NCBI GenBank assembly: GCA_003152975.1
Contig: PMBP01000348.1
Span: forward strand, 4,776-10,886
Reading direction: 5' to 3'
Length of the DNA: 6,111 nt
Source: Phycisphaerales bacterium
GTDB lineage: Bacteria > Planctomycetota > Phycisphaerae > Sedimentisphaerales > Anaerohalosphaeraceae
The notes beneath the pieces are model-generated. The model saw only the letters and a program-made list of their open reading frames with translations, made no database searches and was not told the origin of the DNA. Both the position numbers and the translations under genes were made by a program. Within the stretch, counting starts at the first letter, position 1. Every line of letters begins with the position of its first letter. Positions 1 through 6,111 of the stretch are shown here, piece by piece.

Positions 1-495
1 GATCGGGTTTTGCGTCGCCAGCACCAAAAACGGCTCGGTCAGCCGATGGATCGTCCCGCCGCTGGTCACCGAATGTTCCTGCATCGCCTCCAGCATCGCC
101 GACTGTGTCTTGGGCGTCGCCCGGTTGATCTCGTCGGCCAAAATGATCTGTCCGAAGATCGGCCCCGGCTGGAACTGGAACTGCCGCCGCCCGCTCGACG
201 GGTCTTCCAGCACGATGTGGGTGCCGATGATGTCCGCCGGCATCAGGTCCGGTGTGAACTGGATCCGCCGAAACGACAGCGACAGCGCCGACGCCAGTGT
301 CCGCACCAGCAGCGTCTTGCCCAGCCCCGGCACACCTTCCAGTAGGATATGCCCCCCGCAAAACAGGCCGATCAGGACCGAATCGACGATCTCCTCCTGG
401 CCCACGATCACCGTCCCGACCTCGCGCCGAAGCGATTGAAAAATCTCGCGGAACCACCGGCATTGTTCTTGTACTTGCTGTACTGTGTCGCTCAT
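1..495 (-). CDS. MoxR-family AAA+ ATPase (partial, C-terminal part outside window)
   Basis: The first 165 codons are visible; the frame runs off the left edge of the window, and the usual family length is about 310-340 residues. The start ATG overlaps the preceding stop (ATGA) and has an AGGAG site. The N-terminal helix leads to the family motif VIVGQEE (29-35). Walker A is GVPGLGKT (54-61), followed by RTLASAL (65-71) and the typical [16 protein letters not shown] (77-92). Walker B is [10 protein letters not shown] (117-126) with catalytic-type D121 and E122, then [13 protein letters not shown] (128-140). The visible part ends in the sensor-1 motif LATQNPI (159-165). MoxR proteins are cytoplasmic ATPases that hydrolyse ATP to remodel or activate partner proteins, usually vWA-domain proteins encoded beside them. 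Here the partner candidate is the immediately preceding vWA gene. A DUF58 gene would be the usual next neighbour downstream, but it is not in the window. Confidence 0.95.
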   Translation of the reverse strand, partial: MSDTVQQVQEQCRWFREIFQSLRREVGTVIVGQEEIVDSVLIGLFCGGHILLEGVPGLGKTLLVRTLASALSLSFRRIQFTPDLMPADIIGTHIVLEDPSSGRRQFQFQPGPIFGQIILADEINRATPKTQSAMLEAMQEHSVTSGGTIHRLTEPFLVLATQNPI

Positions 496-3485
496 GTCTG
501 TTTCTCCTGTCTGGGATCAGAAGGTTTTTCGTTTCGGGTACTGTCTCCTCCGAAGGCCTTTCGCTTGGCCTTCAGCAATTGTTCGATATGCTCCGCCGTC
601 GGCCCCGCGGCCTTGGGCGTTTGGGGTTTGGTTTCCTCGGCCTTGGGCTTCGGCGTTTCGGCGCTCGGCCCCGTCGGCATTGTCGGCATTTGGGCCCCTG
701 CCTTCGTGTCGCCTTCGTACCGCCGCCCGCGGGTATCCGTCCGCCGGCTCTCGAAGTGCTCCTGCATCTTGGCGTGCGTCCGTTTGAGTTGATCCAGCGT
801 TTCATCGGGTCGCGCTCGGCGCGCCGTGGGACTTAACCAGCTGACGACCCTTCTGCGAATCGCGACAACATCCACCGCCACCCGCCGCACCGCCACATCC
901 AGCAAAAACACCGCCATCCACGCCCCCATCAGCCACGGCGCGATCGGCAGTTGCGTCTCCGGATATTTCAGCCCCGCCTTCTCGAAGGGATTGGTCAGCG
1001 AATCCTGCGTGTTGAGCACCCGCCCGCCGGAAATCGCCGCAACCTCCTCCAGCAGCGGCCGGTTATCCCGCAGATCGCGAAACTCCGGCGCAAACGGAAC
1101 CGTCACCGGCGTCTGCATCATTTTCAAAGCCCCGTCGGCGCCTTTGCGATACCGCAGGTTCACCACATAGCTGCCCGCGCTGTCGGCCGTAAATCGCCCC
1201 TGAAACTGCCCCGGCCCCGTCTGCGTCAAAGCCAGCGCCCGGCTGTCCACCTCCGGCGTGATCACCTGCGCCTCCACCTGCGACAGCGCCTGAATAGTCC
1301 CCTTGGCCTCCGCCGTCTCGATCTGCACCGTCACTTCCTGCCCCTGGATATCCGCCGTGATCTCGCAGTCGCCGCCCTGTGCGGGCTTGCCCACCCAGCG
1401 GATAATTTGTGCCCACAATGCTTCAAATCCGTCCCACGCCAGCCACTTCGACGCCCATCGCCCGTCGATCGAACTGGTGAACGCCACGCTCCGCCCCAGC
1501 CCCGCTTGTCCGGCCGCCAGGATCGGGTCCTCTTGGTGGCTGACGAACAACACCTGCGCCAACCCGCCCTTGGCCCCCGTCAGCACATACCCGTCCAGCG
1601 GCGGCGTCGCTTCCACGCCCCGCACGATTTCGCTTAGCCCAAAGCTCTGCTTCGGCGTGAAGGTTTCTTCGAAGATCAGCGCCCGCCGCACCACCTGCGC
1701 CTCCTTGATGAAGATCTGCGGCAACTGCTGCGGATCGGCCACATTGTAAAACCGCCCGCCCGTCGCCTGCGCGATCGTCATCATCTTCTGCAGGTCGCCG
1801 GGCGAATGTGGGAACACCGCCACGCACGAACAAGTGATCCCCGCCTCCTTGTACTGCATCAGCAGCGGCAGGGGGGGCAAACCCGGATCGCTGTCGCTGA
1901 TCATGACCACATGCTTTTGCACCGCGTCGCTCTTGACCAGCGCATCGTACGCCGCCTGCATCGGCGGACCGAAGTCCGGCATATCGCCCATCTGCATCTG
2001 ATCGATCGCGTTGAGAACCGCCGTCTTGTCGCCGACCTCCGACAGCGGATGCACCCAGTGGGCCTCGCCCGCCTGCCAGCCGTAATCCAGCACCCCCGCC
2101 AGATCCTGCCGGCTCAGCGCCTTCACCGCCGCCTTCGCTGTCTCTTTACCCCACAGGTTCCCGTTTGGCATTTCGCAGGCGTGCATCACCAGCGCCAGCG
2201 CCCCCTTGGGCATCTGCTTTTTCTGCGGCGGGTCGCAATCCACAGGCAGCACCTGCGCCACCGGCGAGCCGATCCAGCCGCCCGCTCCGAACGACCGGTC
2301 CCCGCCGATCATCACCAACCCGCCCCCCATCTCCGTCACATACCGCGCCAGCATCTCCTGCTGCTGATACGAAAAGCTGCCGCACTCGGTGTTGACTAAG
2401 ATCACCGCGTCCGTATCCATTAGTCGGGCCAGCGAATCCGGCAACTCCGTTGCCGGTATTACCCACGCGTCAATCTGGCGATTCTTCAAAACCGCCGCCA
2501 GGTTTGCCCCCGCCGTCCCCTCCGTATCGACAATCATCACATGGCCCGGCCCGGCGACAAAGGTCATCGCCGTTGCCTGATTGTTCTCCGAAACGCTATC
2601 CTCCGACGGATCGTCCGGCACATAGGTCGCCTTGAATTCGTGCACCCCCGGCGTGCCCACCGGCAGCGAAACCGTCTTGACATTGGTTCCCGGCTGTAGC
2701 TCGACCGCCGCGCCTGTCTGGTCGCTATCCGGATCCAGATCGACGGGCTTGTCGTTCATCGTCAGCAGCAACCGCCCCTTGCTGGCCGTCGTACTGTGCA
2801 GGATGAACCTCAGCGAAATCGTCTCGCCGTTCCGCGCCCGCACCGGCGCCGCCAGCCGCTCGAAGACTACCTCCTTTGAATGCTCGTACTCCACCGGCAC
2901 CACATCGATCGGAATCCCGTTGCTGGCCGCGATTCGCGCCACTTCCTTTAAGTTCCCCGCCGTCTCGTTCCCGTCGCTGAGCAGCACGATCCGCGTCGCC
3001 GTGTCCGGCGGGGCGATCGCCATCGCCATCTGCACCCCGTCCGACAACCGCGACTGCGTGCCCAGCAGCGTCGTGTTCCGCTTGCGGATCTCCATCGCGT
3101 TGGCTCCCAGCGCCGAGATGCTCGCCGCCTCCGCGATATCCACCACCGCCAGCCGATCCGTCGGCCCGCCCGCCGCCGACGGGGCCGTCACCAACAGTTT
3201 TTCCAGCGCCGCCAGATTCCGATCCAGCAGCTCCGGGCGTATCGACTGGCTCCGGTCGATCACCGCCACCACCGTCACATGCTCGTTCCGCTGCGCGACC
3301 ATCAACCGCGCTAGCAGCAGCACCAACAGCAAAATTCCCGCGCAGCGCAAAACGATCGCCGAATATCGACGCACCACCCCCAGCGAGGTCATCGAGCGAA
3401 TACCTAACCACGCCGCCGGCGCGACCAACAGCGCCAAGGCCAGCCACCAGGGCTGCGCAAAATAAATCGAAATGGTCGCCGTCAT
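492..3485 (-). CDS. Large membrane-anchored vWA / glutamine-amidotransferase-like protein, probable partner of MoxR
   Basis: Numbered from ATG 3485 the protein has 997 residues. Two membrane helices (about 13-29 and 43-64) flank a basic loop, placing the next region outside the membrane. A vWA domain follows (about 70-205) with an intact MIDAS, DRSQS at 77-81, and LLSDGNE at 168-174. A beta-rich segment (about 206-308) precedes a class-I glutamine-amidotransferase-like domain (about 311-416) with the typical [19 protein letters not shown] (386-404); I see no evidence of a working amidotransferase. A second vWA-like domain (about 427-605) has HACEM (435-439) where a MIDAS would be, and ISDSD at 529-533. 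Further beta-rich segments run to about 800, then a third membrane helix (about 849-866) and a basic, Pro/Lys/Glu-rich cytoplasmic tail. The family is common in Planctomycetota beside MoxR genes. ATG 3485 is chosen because it overlaps the preceding stop as ATGA; ATG 3494, three codons upstream in frame, is possible. Neither has a good ribosome binding site, so translation probably depends on coupling. The exact role is unknown. Confidence 0.88.
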   Translation of the reverse strand: MTATISIYFAQPWWLALALLVAPAAWLGIRSMTSLGVVRRYSAIVLRCAGILLLVLLLARLMVAQRNEHVTVVAVIDRSQSIRPELLDRNLAALEKLLVTAPSAAGGPTDRLAVVDIAEAASISALGANAMEIRKRNTTLLGTQSRLSDGVQMAMAIAPPDTATRIVLLSDGNETAGNLKEVARIAASNGIPIDVVPVEYEHSKEVVFERLAAPVRARNGETISLRFILHSTTASKGRLLLTMNDKPVDLDPDSDQTGAAVELQPGTNVKTVSLPVGTPGVHEFKATYVPDDPSEDSVSENNQATAMTFVAGPGHVMIVDTEGTAGANLAAVLKNRQIDAWVIPATELPDSLARLMDTDAVILVNTECGSFSYQQQEMLARYVTEMGGGLVMIGGDRSFGAGGWIGSPVAQVLPVDCDPPQKKQMPKGALALVMHACEMPNGNLWGKETAKAAVKALSRQDLAGVLDYGWQAGEAHWVHPLSEVGDKTAVLNAIDQMQMGDMPDFGPPMQAAYDALVKSDAVQKHVVMISDSDPGLPPLPLLMQYKEAGITCSCVAVFPHSPGDLQKMMTIAQATGGRFYNVADPQQLPQIFIKEAQVVRRALIFEETFTPKQSFGLSEIVRGVEATPPLDGYVLTGAKGGLAQVLFVSHQEDPILAAGQAGLGRSVAFTSSIDGRWASKWLAWDGFEALWAQIIRWVGKPAQGGDCEITADIQGQEVTVQIETAEAKGTIQALSQVEAQVITPEVDSRALALTQTGPGQFQGRFTADSAGSYVVNLRYRKGADGALKMMQTPVTVPFAPEFRDLRDNRPLLEEVAAISGGRVLNTQDSLTNPFEKAGLKYPETQLPIAPWLMGAWMAVFLLDVAVRRVAVDVVAIRRRVVSWLSPTARRARPDETLDQLKRTHAKMQEHFESRRTDTRGRRYEGDTKAGAQMPTMPTGPSAETPKPKAEETKPQTPKAAGPTAEHIEQLLKAKRKAFGGDSTRNEKPSDPRQEKQT
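504..508 (-). promoter_or_regulatory. Ribosome binding site for moxR-type gene
   Basis: The minus strand reads AGGAG, 8 bases before the ATG at 495-493. The site lies in the final codons of the vWA gene (Gln-Glu-Lys-Gln-Thr). Its sequence and spacing are the same as at the permease start, which supports both start choices. Confidence 0.7.
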
Positions 3486-5926
3486 AGTTGCCATATCTGG
3501 ATTCGATCGTTCCCCGCATCGACCACAAACGCCCGCCGGTGCTCGTCCACGACTACGCTCCACGGATACGCCAGTTGCCCAAGCTGCCGACCCGGGCCGC
3601 CGTACACCGCAATGCTCTCTCCGGCCGCGTTGAACACCTGCAGCCGGTTGTTGCCGTATTCGACCGCCACCAGATCGCCGTTGCCGCACAGCGCCAGCCC
3701 ATATGGATACCGCATCTGCCCCGGCTCCCGGCCGATCTGCCCGATCGTCCGCAGCAGCTTGCCGTCGAGATCGTACACTGCGATCCGATGATTGCACGCG
3801 TCGGCCACATACAGAATCCCCCGCGCCGCATCGATCGCCATCGCATTCGGCCGCGAAAACTGCCCCGGCTCGCTGCCCGGACTGCCGAAGCTGCCGAGAA
3901 ATTTATGATCGCCGTCGAAAATGCTGATCCGGTCGTTGCCGCCGTATTCGCTGACGAAAATCCGCCCGTCCGGCGCAAAGGCGATATCCGTCGGATAGAT
4001 GAATTGTCCCGGACCCTCTCCGAATTCCCCGAACGACGACACGATCTCGCCCTCCGGCGAAAACACCACCACCCGGTTGTAATGCGTGTCCGCCACATAC
4101 AGCCGCCCGTCCGGCCCCGCTGAGAGTCCCACCGGCTTGCCGGACTCGATCTTCGGCATCTGCATCAGCCCCAACCACCGCCCTTGCAAATCAAACCGCT
4201 GGATCCGTCCGGTCTTATCCACGATGAACAACTGCTGTCCGTCCGAATCAATCCCCCGCGGATACACAAAATCGCCATCTCCGTGCCCCGTCCGCCCGAA
4301 ACTGCCGACCACCTTGGGCTGATCCCCCGGCCGCGTATCCCAGCAGCCCGCCATCGTCAGCATCACTAAGCACAACGCCGCCGTCCCCGCGCCGCGAACT
4401 ACCGCCCGCCGGAACCACCGGCTTACGACCAGTCCCAGGATCGCGAAAGTCGCTACTAAGATCACGCACGACGCGATCACCTGCTGTTCCCGCGCGTAAT
4501 GCATCTGGTTGAGCAGCCGCTGCGCGAAATTCGGCACACCCGCCGGCAGCAGGATCATCGTCGCCGCCAGCTCCGTCATGCTCAGCATCATCACCACAAG
4601 CACCGTTCCCGCCGCCACCGGCCCCGTGTGCGGCCAGCTCACCCGCCGCCACCGCTGAAACCGGCCCGCCCCATCGACTGCCGCCATCTCCAGCAGATCG
4701 CCCAGCCGCGTGCTCCGCAAGAGGTGCAGCAAGATCAGAGCAACCCCCGCGAAGCGTCCCGCCTGCCCCAGCGAAACGATCAATTCGCTTTGCCGCAGCC
4801 CATCGCCCCATTCGCCCATCGACGCCAGCGACAAAAGCCCCGACGCAATGAGCGCCCCCGGTAGCAGCATCGCCAGATATAGTGTCGTCTCCATCCCTGC
4901 CGCCGCCCATCCAAGCCCCGGCCGCTCCTTCATCCGCGCCGTCCCGATCCCGATCAATAATGCCATCGCCCCCGTCATCGCCGCAACCCCCAGCGATCCC
5001 GCAAGGTCGTCCAGATGCAGCCGCAGATAATCGCAGAACACCCCGCCCTCGCGAATGGATCCAACAAGAAGGAGAATCGGACACACAAACGAAATGAAAA
5101 GCATTCCAATCCACAATATCCACGACAGTCCGCCAGCCGGAAGTGTCCCGCGCCGCGCGGCAGGGGAGCTGCCCGCCTGTCCCACCCGGCCCAGCGCCAC
5201 CGCCGCCCCTATCGCCAGCGTGATCGCCGGCAGCGAATACCCCGCCGGGATCGCCGCCGACCCCGTCATCTCGTAGATCAGCGCAAGCTCGGTCCCCACC
5301 GTCCGGATTCCCGCCAAATGAAAAGTCGCGAAGTCCGACATCGACAGTACAAAACAAACTCCAAACGCCATCGCCGCCGACCGCGCCAAAATTGGCCACA
5401 CCACCCGCCGCCGGATCGTCCACCCGTCCGCCTCCAGCCGCGCCATGTCAATCAGCTCCGGATCGATCCGCCGCCACCCCTGCGAACAAAACAGCCCCGC
5501 CAGCGGCCAGTACCACCCGATCTGCACCATCGTCCCGACCGTCGCCGCCGTCCACCGCGCCAGTTCCGCGTTGGCGGCCAGTGTCCGCCCCAGCGCCGTC
5601 GTCGGGCTCAGCAGCAGCGACCACGCGTAATACAACACATGCTGCGGTAGCGCCAGCGGCAGGATAAATAACGCCAAAACACACCCACGAACTCCCGATC
5701 CCGCCAGCACCTTCCCCGCCGGCATCCCCAGCAAAACCGCCGCCCCCGCGATCAGCGCCGATAACCCGATCGACCGCCCCCACACCCCCGCGATCCGTCC
5801 GGCCGCCGTAAATTCCGTTTCCGGCCCCGCCCGCCCGACCGCGACAATCAGCGGCGCCGCAATCACGGCCGCCCACAAGCCGACCGCCGCAACGATCCAC
5901 AGGATGTCGCCCGCCGATCGCCTCAA
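3482..5926 (-). CDS. ABC transporter permease (two permease domains) fused to a C-terminal six-bladed NHL beta-propeller
   Basis: The 814-residue protein has two clear parts. Residues 1-505 are a duplicated binding-protein-dependent permease of the iron(III)/thiamine (FbpB/ThiP-like) type. Hydrophobic helices run through it, and each half has an EAA-type cytoplasmic loop for the ATPase: about 158-180 (IDMARLEADG...VVWP) and about 411-432 (LLEMAAVDGAG...VSWP). The usual length for that family is roughly 500-550 residues, so this part is complete. Residues 503-528 look like a lipoprotein signal: Arg-rich start, hydrophobic core, then MAGC with Cys528. From about 538 to 814 there are six NHL blades, with repeated 'YP.GIA..PDGR.YVAD..N.RI.VF' motifs, e.g. 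about 597-625, 644-671 and 692-720. By the positive-inside rule the permease ends in the cytoplasm and the extra helix puts the propeller outside the membrane. The TTG start is chosen from the AGGAG site and the 4-bp overlap with the preceding stop. The stop overlaps the next start. Permease fused to NHL is not an arrangement I recognise; it could be a true fusion or two proteins read through. No ATPase gene is visible in the window. Confidence 0.85.
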   Translation of the reverse strand: MRRSAGDILWIVAAVGLWAAVIAAPLIVAVGRAGPETEFTAAGRIAGVWGRSIGLSALIAGAAVLLGMPAGKVLAGSGVRGCVLALFILPLALPQHVLYYAWSLLLSPTTALGRTLAANAELARWTAATVGTMVQIGWYWPLAGLFCSQGWRRIDPELIDMARLEADGWTIRRRVVWPILARSAAMAFGVCFVLSMSDFATFHLAGIRTVGTELALIYEMTGSAAIPAGYSLPAITLAIGAAVALGRVGQAGSSPAARRGTLPAGGLSWILWIGMLFISFVCPILLLVGSIREGGVFCDYLRLHLDDLAGSLGVAAMTGAMALLIGIGTARMKERPGLGWAAAGMETTLYLAMLLPGALIASGLLSLASMGEWGDGLRQSELIVSLGQAGRFAGVALILLHLLRSTRLGDLLEMAAVDGAGRFQRWRRVSWPHTGPVAAGTVLVVMMLSMTELAATMILLPAGVPNFAQRLLNQMHYAREQQVIASCVILVATFAILGLVVSRWFRRAVVRGAGTAALCLVMLTMAGCWDTRPGDQPKVVGSFGRTGHGDGDFVYPRGIDSDGQQLFIVDKTGRIQRFDLQGRWLGLMQMPKIESGKPVGLSAGPDGRLYVADTHYNRVVVFSPEGEIVSSFGEFGEGPGQFIYPTDIAFAPDGRIFVSEYGGNDRISIFDGDHKFLGSFGSPGSEPGQFSRPNAMAIDAARGILYVADACNHRIAVYDLDGKLLRTIGQIGREPGQMRYPYGLALCGNGDLVAVEYGNNRLQVFNAAGESIAVYGGPGRQLGQLAYPWSVVVDEHRRAFVVDAGNDRIQIWQL
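4343..4420 (-). other. Internal lipoprotein-type signal segment between permease and NHL propeller
   Basis: Residues 503-528 of the fused protein read RWFRRAVVRGAG, then the hydrophobic TAALCLVMLT, then MAGC, followed by WD. This is the order of a signal-peptidase-II signal: positive n-region, h-region, lipobox with Cys528 as the lipidated residue. Met at -3 is permitted but less common than Leu. The following residue is Trp, not the Asp linked to inner-membrane retention in enterobacteria. Cleavage here would separate a lipidated NHL protein from the permease; without cleavage the segment is an extra membrane helix. The only in-frame start codons nearby (TTG at 4375, GTG at 4366, ATG at 4363 and 4354) would leave out the Arg-rich part, so the signal is complete only when read through from the permease. 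Confidence 0.6.
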
Positions 5927-6111
5927 TCGAAAATCTCCTCGACCGCCTTCAGTGCCGTCGGCAACATCGCCGCCACCGCAGCATAATCCATTGCCGCCGG
6001 CTCCAAAATCGCATACGCCTGCTCATCCGGCCCCGCCGCCGCCCGCACCGGCCAGTTGTGCGAGTCGCTCGCCAGCAACATCCGCTCGCAGTCCCCCCCC
6101 AGCAAAAACTG
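5923..6111 (-). CDS. C-terminal end of a probable ABC transporter solute-binding protein (partial, start outside window)
   Basis: Only the last 62 codons and the TGA stop are visible; the reading frame stays open to the window edge. The segment begins QFLLGGDCERMLLASDSHNW and continues with a PVR motif and, near the end, an alternating helix ending in LPTALKAVEEIFD. This matches what I know of the C-termini of family-1 iron(III)-type periplasmic binding proteins: a 'FLLSPEVE..LA.SDS.N.PVR' stretch, a short linker, then a closing helix ending in 'EIF'. In that family the protein binds the solute outside the cytoplasmic membrane and delivers it to the permease. The next gene is a permease of the matching type and overlaps this stop by 4 bp, which supports the call. 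The substrate is unknown; Fe(III), thiamine, phosphonate and others are possible in this family. An amidohydrolase or PHP-type hydrolase was considered because of the SDSHN motif but fits less well. A G8 run (6093-6100) lies inside the fragment without disturbing the frame. Confidence 0.62.
   Translation of the reverse strand, partial: QFLLGGDCERMLLASDSHNWPVRAAAGPDEQAYAILEPAAMDYAAVAAMLPTALKAVEEIFD
5935..5939 (-). promoter_or_regulatory. Ribosome binding site for the permease-NHL gene
   Basis: The minus strand reads AGGAG, followed by 8 bases and then TTG at 5926-5924. It lies inside the last codons of the upstream binding-protein gene. It decides the start at the TTG, because no ATG lies nearby in frame and the position also gives a TTGA stop/start overlap. 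Confidence 0.65.

Noticed and set aside
951..1637. Plus-strand open frame of 228 codons
   Set aside because: An Arg/His/Pro/Leu-rich translation antisense to the vWA gene; typical high-GC shadow.
2632..3465. Plus-strand open frame of 277 codons
   Set aside because: It is antisense to the vWA domain, is Ser/Thr/Arg-rich without recognisable motifs, and is explained by codon bias of the gene on the other strand.
3486..3797. N-terminal extension of the vWA frame by about 100 codons to a start at 3797
   Set aside because: The extension lies wholly inside the NHL-propeller coding region, is Arg/Gly/Ala-rich low-complexity translation, and has no domain. The membrane-helix start and the ATGA overlap place the start at 3485 (or 3494).
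4343..4375. Separate NHL lipoprotein gene starting at an internal TTG, GTG or ATG
   Set aside because: These starts would give a signal of only about 3-10 residues before the Cys, with no positive charge, and no convincing ribosome binding site. The frame is continuous with the permease.
4248..5423. Minus-strand 391-codon frame rich in Gly, Asp and Ala
   Set aside because: It overlaps the permease in another frame. The permease frame has membrane helices and EAA loops, while this one has only low-complexity composition.
6093..6100. G8 run (minus strand) as a phase-variable slippage site or sequencing error
   Set aside because: The frame is sensible on both sides of the run and matches the expected family motif, so there is no sign of a shift. 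A single run of 8 in high-GC DNA is not strong evidence.
5923..6111. Amidohydrolase or PHP-type phosphoesterase C-terminus, suggested by SDSHN
   Set aside because: The order of motifs (FLL, E..LA.SDS.N.PVR, final EIF) and the following permease fit a solute-binding protein better.
1..6111. CRISPR arrays, tRNA or rRNA genes, insertion sequences, intrinsic terminators
   Set aside because: Reading through, I saw no spaced direct repeats, RNA-gene motifs, transposase motifs or stem-loop plus T-run. Essentially every base lies in one of the four overlapping genes.

Overview
The window is one tightly packed stretch of a single operon, with every gene on the minus strand, so transcription runs from position 6111 towards 1. 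The DNA is high-GC, and the coding strand is G-rich, which leaves long non-genic shadow frames on both strands. The very large membrane-anchored vWA/glutamine-amidotransferase-like protein next to a MoxR ATPase, together with a TTG start, suggests a bacterium of the Planctomycetota or a related phylum. This is an inference from gene content; no rRNA or other marker gene is present.

Layout in order of transcription: (1) 6111-5923, the last 62 codons of a gene whose C-terminus resembles an iron(III)/family-1 ABC solute-binding protein. (2) 5926-3482, an 814-residue protein made of a two-domain iron(III)/thiamine-type ABC permease (about residues 1-505), a lipoprotein-like signal segment (about 503-528, Cys528) and a six-bladed NHL beta-propeller (about 538-814). 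(3) 3485-492, a 997-residue membrane protein with two N-terminal membrane helices, a vWA domain with an intact MIDAS, a class-I glutamine-amidotransferase-like domain, a second vWA-like domain without a canonical MIDAS, a C-terminal membrane helix and a basic cytoplasmic tail. (4) 495-1, the N-terminal 165 residues of a MoxR-family AAA+ ATPase, cut by the window edge.

All three gene junctions are 4-bp stop/start overlaps (TTGA, ATGA, ATGA), so the genes are probably translationally coupled and made from one message. There is no intergenic space, and I see no promoter, terminator, RNA gene, mobile element or CRISPR array.

MoxR ATPases are known to work with vWA proteins in remodelling or metal-insertion tasks. 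Coupling such a pair to an ABC importer whose permease carries an extracytoplasmic propeller is the most unusual feature here. A working idea is an envelope system in which solute (perhaps metal) import and a MoxR/vWA machine act together. The substrate and the purpose cannot be read from the sequence.
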